Part shown: piece by piece, positions 58,901-64,000 of the stretch
Position numbering within the stretch: position 1 is the stretch's first letter
How the letters are laid out: the number at the start of each line of letters is the position of its first letter
DNA from: Arthrobacter sp. B1I2
GTDB taxonomy: Bacteria; Actinomycetota; Actinomycetes; Actinomycetales; Micrococcaceae
Length of the DNA stretch: 64,000 nt
Direction: 5' to 3'
Assembly: GCF_030816485.1 (NCBI RefSeq)
Contig: NZ_JAUSYC010000001.1
Location: 3,844,001 to 3,908,000 of the forward strand
The notes under the pieces: model-generated
What the model saw: the letters and a program-made list of their open reading frames with translations, nothing else
The model's database searches: none
What the model was told of the DNA's origin: nothing
Translations under genes and position numbers: made by a program

Positions 58901-59086
58901 CACAGCATTCTTCGACTTCGACACCACCCACACGCCACCGTCGTTCAACTCCACCTCAGTGGTCTTAAACCCCGGATACAACACCGCACCCGTCACCACA
59001 ACAGCCACCACAGCACCAAACGCAGTACCCGCAGCGGCCTTCTTATGTCGCCTTTTCAGCCCAAGCTTCCCCAGCAGAGTTGTCAC
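52976..59086 (-). CDS. Giant surface protein A: signal anchor, propeller-like head, Ig/cadherin-like and fibronectin III repeats
   Basis: A 2036-residue protein. A short basic cytoplasmic start (LLGKLGLKRRHKK) and TM at 19-38 (AGTAFGAVVAVVVTGAVLYP) anchor it outward. Residues 45-360 look like a beta-propeller (repeats such as GGVWVVSKS, GKVWAVSPS, NVWLVNQN). About 10 Big_9/cadherin-like repeats follow with motifs NDSDPDGD, WIDPDGDD, NDVDPNGG and NDTDPDGD that bind Ca2+ in related proteins. Four to five fibronectin III repeats come next, then a Cys-containing tail (RSCTEP, QCTGEG, RCDTSNVGC). GTG 59086 has GGGGGAAAA upstream. Codon choice differs sharply in the first 360 codons. It is paralogous to gene B. 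Confidence 0.88.
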   Translation of the reverse strand: MTTLLGKLGLKRRHKKAAAGTAFGAVVAVVVTGAVLYPGFKTTEVELNDGGVWVVSKSKNAVGRLNYPSRVLDGAVTPASTTFDVLQHAGEVFVDDETGSTLNQVSPANMRLGGDKQLPGAADVSFGARTISVTDAGSGKVWAVSPSTVNGFDKEASEPVMVGSEGIVSAVGSDDRIYSVDPKSGVVTVTGVDADGAVVSSESSTWDGLKGAGDLQVTVVGDKPVVLDAAAGSLFLPGGKRLALENARDAKLQQAGPGSDVVAVATRRALLKQPLDGGTAKTVTFDGEGVPAAPVQLGGCVHAAWSGANKYVRDCVNDGDDKNVDVPKASASPSYVFRVNRDLVVLNDVNSGNVWLVNQNMQLVNNWDDVIPPKNESDDQDQESADNNTINVLPDRTKPNRPPETKPDAVGVRPGRTTILSVLDNDSDPDGDVLTAAVGDAGPKSGTLENIYGGTAFQITVPADAKPGTETFNYSASDGRGLSATGQVTLSVVGPDENKPPKFKRGEDTTMLVEQGKTVSQNILTDWIDPDGDDLVLLDAKADNDQDQVKVRRDGLLTFQDSGATAGKKNVQVTIWDGRATVTGKVVVNVQPPGALAPVVNADHVTAVVGQDLVISPLKNDVDPNGGALRLAQVEANGPAELGPVTDGGTVTFRSSTPGPVYLTYIASNGPQSSQGLIRVDVESGNDGGEPVAVHDVALMPTGGSVLLDPLANDSDPSGGVLVLQSVKLPDNAPVSVSVINHGVLRITDILGTKDPILFEYTMSNGKKSATGSVSVVPVPAPAVVEAPQPKPDEVNVRVNDVVTIPVLDNDTHPQGLELTVDPVLPQPVDPADGKSFVSENTLRFIAGSQPKTVRAIYNAVDPQGQKSAAAVTIHILPLEGAENSRPQPRNLTARVVAAGTVRIPVPLDGIDPDGDSVQLTGIDSTPAMGTATVGSNFIDFTAAGDGAGTDTFRYKVVDRQGAVNTGTVTVGVAPRGEMNQKPTPVDDEVRVRPGRQIAVDATANDTDPDGDRIRILTDGIEADPALQATVSRNSGRIIMLAPNEAGTVNVRYTIADDRDATAQATIRLVVDNEVPLKAPIARDDRVTSAQAMGKTAVDVPVLKNDEDPDGVGENLKIGTEATTARPGGNGNVLVDLTEQPQLIPYAVEDVDGQQSTAIIWVPGLGQQVPTLAKDEVLEVVAGKSVDVDLKEWVKVREGRSPRLTQADRIKLIGADGANPVTNDGTGLKYTAAADYVGPGSLTFEVTDGTGPDDPAGLKSTLSIRTKVLPDPNKNNPPELLGATMDVPKGDSASTDLGKLTSDPDQDDVEKMKYELVGDSPGGFNARIDGKTLKASAADSTATGTRAAVQVKATDPRGLEATATYQLAVTASNRPKPVANDDAEANAAAGKPVTINVLANDANPFPETALKIIAANTETGSGNVGVNGDSVTVTPAPGFTGTLVVAYTVEDKTGDPSRHATARVRLTVKDKPAAPTTPQAQSVGNQTALLNWSAPADRGSAITKYTVYGEGGFRQDCPANTCTLNGLTNNTTYHFQVTATNEFGESDRSPASADVRPDVKPDTPLAPSLKFGDKQLTVNWTAPASKGSPVKSYDLEISPAPAGQNAQIQNLTSVSYVWKGLQNGVSYKVRVLARNDAKDPSEWSPYSAAEVPAGVPATPAAPSVAQATPVGSQSQLRVVWTAPNNNGDPVSSYTLTTLRGGAAVSSQPVSGTSQNVTVDNSEANYTFTVSATNKAGTSGTSAPSAPIRAAGKPGQVNGGTVKETGTSGQLEVTFTPLNDAQRNGSTATEIAYSYNADGRTGAIKAGGGIIGGMTNGRDITVTIVATSTKNNMSGDAKAIGTGNPYGPANAPNVNGITSAKGDGQVHWTWNNPSTNGRPLNHYEVSMDGGGWQNVGKATSFDAGAGGWNQSHRLRVKAVTIVDGAIGGPATSTSGPDNTPPPPTDWNVTASPVRSCTEPRKGTDSFVAGNPSQCTGEGIWLDAGAYSRSDRYQVWYKTSNNPSGIWYHLSEGMAKGNWLRCDTSNVGCNPPPGMPNK

Positions 59087-59252
59087 AGCGTGTTTTCCCC
59101 CAGATTGTGTTGCCGGATGACCGTCTGTTCGCAGGACTGGCAGCAGGCTTTCTTTCCCCCGGGCAAGCGTACCGAAGCCCTGCAACCCCCGCGATGGGGA
59201 GCAGTACCCAGCAAGGGTCCCCGGCGGGGCGGGTGCCCCGGTACCCCGGCGG

Positions 59253-62200
59253 CTATGGCGTTGCCCCTGTGGGGAAGGTGCACAGCGGAACCCCGCTTTG
59301 CGCGGGCGAGCCCAGCGTCGTGTGCAGCGACTGGATCCAGCGCGTGGCGTTCGGCGAGCCGCGCATGATGTAGTACCACTGGCCGTCGCCGCTGTACGTG
59401 GTGCCGTGGGGCTTCCAGCACATGACGTCGAAGGTGTCCAGGTGGGACATCCACGGCCGGTCGTAGCCGCCTTGCCCGTCACAGGTATTCCTCGCCGGGT
59501 CGTAGGAGGTGGCCCCGGGCAGGTCTGTGCAGCTGCGGTCCATCCCGGAACCAAGCCGGGTAGTCCACCGTGTCTTGGCCGCTCCTGATTGCGCGGAGGC
59601 CGAGGCAAGAGGGCCGCCGGTGCCGCGCGAGTTGACGGTCTGGACGTCGATTGAATGCCGCTCGCTGAAGCCGCCGGTGTTGATGGTGCGGCTGCCGGAG
59701 GCCGCCACCCGTTCCCAGCCCCCGCCGTCGATCCGGATCTGGGTGTAGGCGATGTCGTGGCTTCCCGCGGCCGGGGACGCCCAGCTCAGGGTCAGGTTCT
59801 TCTGGTTTTCGGCGCCGTCCGTGCCGGATGCCGACGGTGTGCCGGGTGAACCGTACGGGTTGGCGGTGGCCGGAGTACTGGCGTCTGAGCTCGGCGCGAC
59901 GGCGGAGTTCGCCACCACGGTGATGGCGGTGGCGTCGCCGTTGGTGAAGCCGCCTACGGTCTGTCCGGGCCTGATGGGCCCGGTTTGGCCGGTGCTGGCC
60001 CGGTAGGTGTAACTGACTTCGGTGTACGTTGAGCCGTTGCGTTCGGCGTCGGTGAGCTCGCGGAAGTTGATGGTGACGGAGCGGCCCGCCCCGCCGGTGT
60101 TGGCTTCCGTGGCGCTCACGCCGGAGACCTGCGCGAGCTTGCCGGTGGCGCGGCGCGGAGCCGACGCAGCACTGACCGCGCCCTTGCCTGCCTTGTTCTC
60201 CGCCTGGACGGTAAAGGTGTAGGAAGCTTCGGAATTGTTGGCGGTGAAGTTGGCAGTCCGGACGGTGCCGGCCACCACCTGGGTTTGGTCCGCCCCGCCT
60301 CCGCCGCTCATGGTGACGTAGTAGTTCCTGATGGCGTCACCGTTGGTGTTTGGCTCGTTCCAGTCCACCTTGAGCTGGTTGGAGGTTCCTACGGAGGACG
60401 CCACCGACGACGTCGGAGCCCCGGGAGCGGCGGGAACACCGGCAGGATTGTCCTCGGCTGAGTACTGGCCCCAGTCGGAAGGCCCCAGCTCGTTGACTGC
60501 CTGGGCGCGCACCTTGTAGCGCACGCCGTTGGTCAGCCCGGTCCAGGTGTAGCTCAGCCCGGTCACACCGTTCTTGACCGCTGCCCCGTTGGCCGGGGGC
60601 GGCGAGATCTCCAGGTTGTAGTTCTTGACCGCGGATCCCTCGGTCCTGGCAGCCGGCCAGGTGATTTCCATGTTCTTATCACCGGCTTTGACTGTCGGGG
60701 CTTCCGGCGGCGACGGCTTTTCGTCGGGCCGGATTTCATTCGAGGCCGGCGAGGGATCGGATTCGTTGACTTCGTTCGTGGCGGTGACGGTGAAGACATA
60801 CTTCACGTCGTTGGTGAGTCCAGTCAGCGTGCAGGTGGTGGTGGCGCACCCCTGGCTGAAGCCGCCCGCAGAGTGCACGGTGTACTTGGTGATGGCCGCG
60901 CCGTTGTCCGACGGCGGTGCCCATTTGAGCACGGCCGTCCGGCTGCGGACCTCCGTTGCCGTGGGCGCGGACGGCGCGTCCGGCCGGTCCCGGACGGTGA
61001 TCCGGACCCGGCCGTCGGTCTGCCGGGAAACATCTTCTGTCTTGTCCATGATGGTGTAGCGCACCACCATCACGCCCTTGAACCCGCTGGCCGGCGTGAC
61101 GGTGATCGAGTCGCCTGAGACCGCCGGCTGCCCGGCGGCCGAGCCGGTTTCCACGGTGGCGGTGGTGATCCGCAGCGGTGTCTCCGGGAACGGGTTGAAA
61201 TCATTGGCAAGCACGTTGATGGTCTCGGACTTGCCCGCGTTGGCCTTTTCCACCACGTCGTCGTTCGCCGCGGGCAGCGGCCGGTTGGAGGCCACCACGG
61301 TGGCGGTGACGGTGGCCCGGGCCGGTTCGGAGCGGCCATCGGTGACCTTGAGCGGAATGCTGCCCTTCCAGCCAGCGGCTTTGCTGGTGTCCGGCGTCAC
61401 TTTCAAGACTGCGTTGTCCACGCTGGCCCTGAAGCCTTCCGGCAAGGCGCCGTCCACTTCGAACTTGAGCTTGTCCTGATCGCCGGCGTCCACGTCCTTG
61501 GCCAGGTTTGCCAGCTCCAACGTGGCGGATTCGCCCGCAGGCACGTCGAGGGTGGTGCCGCTGAAGGTGGGCGGGTGGTTGGCGTTGGGGTCCGGGAGGA
61601 CCTTGGTGATGATGCTGAGGGTGGATTTGAGCCCGGCGGGATCGTCCGGTCCTGCGCCGTCGGTCACTTCGAAGGTGACGGAGCCGGGACCCACGTAGTC
61701 CTTGAGGGCGGCATAGCGCAGGGCGTTGCCGTTCCCGGCCACCACGTTCTCCGGTGCTGCGCCCAGGACGCGGACCTTGTCCACCTGGGTGATCCGCGGT
61801 GTGCGCCCCTCCCGCACCCGGACATAATCGGCCAGTTCCAGGTTGATTTCCTTGCCGGACATGACCTCGACGACGTCGGTCCTGGCCAGGGTGGGGTGTT
61901 GTTCGCCCTGCCCCGGAACCCAGATGACCGCCGTCGCGCTTTGCCCGTCAACGTCGGTGACCGTGTAAGGGACCAGCTGGTCGGCCGGCCCGAGCGTGAC
62001 CCGGACGGTGCCGTCCCCGGTGACGCGGGCGTTGGGGTTGCCGTCGGGAAGGCCGATCTTCAGTTCGGAGGCCACGCCGTCGGGGTCGGCATCGTTCTTG
62101 AGGACCGGCACGTCGACGGCGGACTTTCCCAGCGTTTCTGCCTGGCTGACCACGTCGTCCTTGGCAACCGGAATCTTCAGCGCGGCGTCGGGGCTGACCT

Positions 62201-64000
62201 TCACCCGGATCACGGCCCCTGCCTGGGCTTTCTTGTCGTCCTGGATCTTGTAGCTGACGCTCTCGTTGCCGGCGGCGTTCGGGGCCGTGAGCAGGACCTT
62301 TCCGCCCTCGACTGCCTCGACGGCGAGGTCGGCGCGGGCTTCGAAGCCGTTGGACACCAGGGTGATGGGGTCACCGTCCGGGTCCGAATCGTTGGTGAGG
62401 GCGTCGACGGCGATCTTCCGGCCGGGGCGGACGTCCACGGCGTCGTCGATGGCGATCGGTTTCTGGTTGCTGGCTTCCGCCGGTGCGATGCCGACGATCA
62501 CGGTGCCGGTGTTTTCGGCCCCGATGCGGTCCCGGACACGGTAGGTGAAAGTATCCGTGCCCGCCGCGTCGCCGGCGGCGGTGAATTCAAGGTAGCCGTC
62601 CCTGACCAGGGCGGTTCCCATCGCAGGGGCCTTGTCCACCCCGGTCAGCTGGACGGAGTCGCCGTCGGCGTCCACGCCGTCCAGGGGCACGGGGATGCGG
62701 ACGGTCATGCCGGCAACCACGCGTGCGGTGAGGTTCTTCGGTTCCGGCCGGGTGTTGAGCTGGTCGTCGCGGGCCCGGATCCGGATGGTCACCTGCTGGG
62801 AGTCTGACTGGCCGGACTCGTTGGTGACCTTGTAGATCGCGTAGACAGTCTTGGGCACGGCACCGGCGATGAAGCGTACCGATCCGCCCGACGTGAAGAT
62901 GCGCCCGTCCGCAGGGTCGGGTTGCTGCGCCAACTGGGGTTCAAGGGTGAGCTTGCCGCCGTTGGGGTCGGTGTCGTTGGCCAGCACCGGGATGGTGACG
63001 ACGTCGCCGGCACGGACGGTGGCCTCGTCCGGTTTCGCCTGCGGCGCCTGCAGTTTGGCCGGCGCGGGGACCACCAGCACGGCGATCTCACCGGTGGCCG
63101 AGGCTTTGCCGTTGGAGATGGTGTACTTGACGGTCAGCTGTCCCTGGGCCCGGATGTCGGTGATCCGCACAACGGAATGGTCAAGCACGGAGACGCTGAG
63201 CGGCAGCCCGTCCGCGGCCGTCACGGACTGGACCACCAGCACGCCGCCCGAGGGGTCGGAGTCGTTGCCGAGGACGTCCACCAGCACGCTGCCGCCGCTG
63301 GGCAGCAGCGCCGTGTCACGGACGGCCACCGGGGCGCCGTCACCGCTGCCGGGCACGACGTCGACACGCACCAGCTGCTGGGCGCTGGCCGGTCCGTTGG
63401 TGGCCAGGTAGGTGACGTAGTGCGCGCCCTCGGCGGTGGAATTGAACGTAAAGGTTTGCTGGTCCGCGCCCATGGTGGCGGTGGAGTTTCCGTCCGGGGT
63501 GACCTGCGCGAGCCGCAGTGCCCCGCCCTGCGGGTCTGAGTCGTTTTTCAGCGGAGCGATCACCGTGTCCACCCCGGCGACGGCAACCACGTGGTCCGCG
63601 TTGGCGATTGGCGGCAGGGCTCCGGGCGCCCGGACGTCGACGGTGACCTTGCCTTCCGCGGTGGACCGGCCATCCGAGACGGTGACGGTCACGGTTTTAC
63701 GCACCGGTTCCGCCCCGGAATCCTGGAAGCTGAGCAGTCCGTCCGGCCTGATCCGGACCTGGTCGCGTGGATCGCTGCCGGTGGCGCCGACCACGAACAG
63801 GTCGTCGCCGTCGGGGTCGATCCAGTCGGGAAGGATGTTCTGGCTGACCGCCTTCCCGGCCTGGACCACCAGCGTGGTGTTGCGGTTCGGTTTCTGCCGC
63901 GGGGCGGAGTTCTCCCCGGGCGGGACGATGTTAAGCGTGACGTCGGCCGAGGCGGAAAGGCCACGGCCGTCGTCGACCGTGTACTTGAATGTTTCCTGCC
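59253..64000 (-). CDS. Giant surface protein B, paralogue of A, 5' end outside window
   Basis: An open frame of 1581 visible residues runs off the right edge. Domain order matches protein A from its first visible residues: QETFKYTVDDGRGLSASADV corresponds to A's TETFNYSASDGRGLSATGQV, followed by WIDPDGDD, NDSDPQGG, NDSDPSGG, NDTDPNGG, NDSDPDGD and NDADPDGV repeats, then fibronectin III repeats and a Cys-containing tail (RSCTDLPG, NTCDGQGG, VPLC). It ends 167 bases before the start of gene A, so the two are tandem duplicates in one direction. The N-terminal anchor is not in view. The role is unknown; a surface-exposed or exported structure is inferred. Confidence 0.88.
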   Translation of the reverse strand, partial: QETFKYTVDDGRGLSASADVTLNIVPPGENSAPRQKPNRNTTLVVQAGKAVSQNILPDWIDPDGDDLFVVGATGSDPRDQVRIRPDGLLSFQDSGAEPVRKTVTVTVSDGRSTAEGKVTVDVRAPGALPPIANADHVVAVAGVDTVIAPLKNDSDPQGGALRLAQVTPDGNSTATMGADQQTFTFNSTAEGAHYVTYLATNGPASAQQLVRVDVVPGSGDGAPVAVRDTALLPSGGSVLVDVLGNDSDPSGGVLVVQSVTAADGLPLSVSVLDHSVVRITDIRAQGQLTVKYTISNGKASATGEIAVLVVPAPAKLQAPQAKPDEATVRAGDVVTIPVLANDTDPNGGKLTLEPQLAQQPDPADGRIFTSGGSVRFIAGAVPKTVYAIYKVTNESGQSDSQQVTIRIRARDDQLNTRPEPKNLTARVVAGMTVRIPVPLDGVDADGDSVQLTGVDKAPAMGTALVRDGYLEFTAAGDAAGTDTFTYRVRDRIGAENTGTVIVGIAPAEASNQKPIAIDDAVDVRPGRKIAVDALTNDSDPDGDPITLVSNGFEARADLAVEAVEGGKVLLTAPNAAGNESVSYKIQDDKKAQAGAVIRVKVSPDAALKIPVAKDDVVSQAETLGKSAVDVPVLKNDADPDGVASELKIGLPDGNPNARVTGDGTVRVTLGPADQLVPYTVTDVDGQSATAVIWVPGQGEQHPTLARTDVVEVMSGKEINLELADYVRVREGRTPRITQVDKVRVLGAAPENVVAGNGNALRYAALKDYVGPGSVTFEVTDGAGPDDPAGLKSTLSIITKVLPDPNANHPPTFSGTTLDVPAGESATLELANLAKDVDAGDQDKLKFEVDGALPEGFRASVDNAVLKVTPDTSKAAGWKGSIPLKVTDGRSEPARATVTATVVASNRPLPAANDDVVEKANAGKSETINVLANDFNPFPETPLRITTATVETGSAAGQPAVSGDSITVTPASGFKGVMVVRYTIMDKTEDVSRQTDGRVRITVRDRPDAPSAPTATEVRSRTAVLKWAPPSDNGAAITKYTVHSAGGFSQGCATTTCTLTGLTNDVKYVFTVTATNEVNESDPSPASNEIRPDEKPSPPEAPTVKAGDKNMEITWPAARTEGSAVKNYNLEISPPPANGAAVKNGVTGLSYTWTGLTNGVRYKVRAQAVNELGPSDWGQYSAEDNPAGVPAAPGAPTSSVASSVGTSNQLKVDWNEPNTNGDAIRNYYVTMSGGGGADQTQVVAGTVRTANFTANNSEASYTFTVQAENKAGKGAVSAASAPRRATGKLAQVSGVSATEANTGGAGRSVTINFRELTDAERNGSTYTEVSYTYRASTGQTGPIRPGQTVGGFTNGDATAITVVANSAVAPSSDASTPATANPYGSPGTPSASGTDGAENQKNLTLSWASPAAGSHDIAYTQIRIDGGGWERVAASGSRTINTGGFSERHSIDVQTVNSRGTGGPLASASAQSGAAKTRWTTRLGSGMDRSCTDLPGATSYDPARNTCDGQGGYDRPWMSHLDTFDVMCWKPHGTTYSGDGQWYYIMRGSPNATRWIQSLHTTLGSPAQSGVPLCTFPTGATP

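Noticed and set aside
54485..59368. A 1627-codon open frame on the + strand opposite giant gene A
   Set aside because: It runs antisense through strongly coding minus-strand repeats with known domain motifs; its protein has no recognisable domain and its third positions mirror the real gene. Long stop-free antisense frames are common in high-GC DNA.
59087..59608. N-terminal extension of giant protein A
   Set aside because: The extended part lies over the tail of gene B and is low-complexity; a signal anchor starts at GTG 59086.

Overview
The window is about 64 kb of high-GC DNA with actinobacterial gene content. Two SAM-IV riboswitches (an Actinomycetales RNA class), an NAD-dependent ligase, GatCAB and strongly GC-ended codons suggest a Micrococcaceae member such as Arthrobacter or Pseudarthrobacter. 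The genus is an inference from gene content and style, not a measurement. No tRNA, rRNA, CRISPR array, prophage or insertion sequence was recognised.

Left part (1-13 kb): a partial DMT transporter, an S4 RNA-binding protein, an alpha/beta hydrolase, an SGNH hydrolase and an SHOCT protein. These are followed by a catabolic island: mmsB-mmsA, a divergent LysR regulator, and an MFS carboxylate transporter with a zinc alcohol dehydrogenase. Next come the methionine genes metX and metY, each with its own SAM-IV riboswitch.

Middle part (12.6-36 kb): a VOC protein, a DUF222/HNH endonuclease-like protein, a small membrane protein, a CPBP protease, a DeoR regulator, and hutI with an FAD oxidoreductase. 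The threonine-degrading operon tdh-kbl follows with its divergent LysR gene, then a secreted Gly/His-rich protein and gatC-gatA-gatB. A citrate-type transporter faces a CitA/CitB-like two-component system. Last are a GNAT acetyltransferase, an inositol-monophosphatase-family gene broken by one TGA codon, and ligA.

Right part (35.7-64 kb): one long minus-strand locus that is the most unusual feature of the window. Transcription runs from the right edge: two tandem paralogous giant proteins (over 1580 and 2036 residues; cadherin/Ig-like repeats, then fibronectin III repeats, then a Cys-containing tail), a MoxR ATPase, a DUF58 protein, a transglutaminase-like membrane protein whose catalytic Cys position is Asp, an RDD+FHA protein, a PP2C phosphatase, a zinc-ribbon+FHA protein, a transmembrane Ser/Thr kinase, a small FHA-like protein, an EssC/EccC-type FHA+FtsK ATPase of 1481 residues and a Pro-rich tail-anchored protein. 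Most neighbours from DUF58 down to the ATPase overlap by a few bases, so they probably form one translationally coupled unit. The content suggests a phospho-switched (kinase/phosphatase/FHA) envelope machine that exports or displays the giant proteins with a type VII-like ATPase. No WXG100, EccB, EccD, EccE or intact mycosin gene was seen here.
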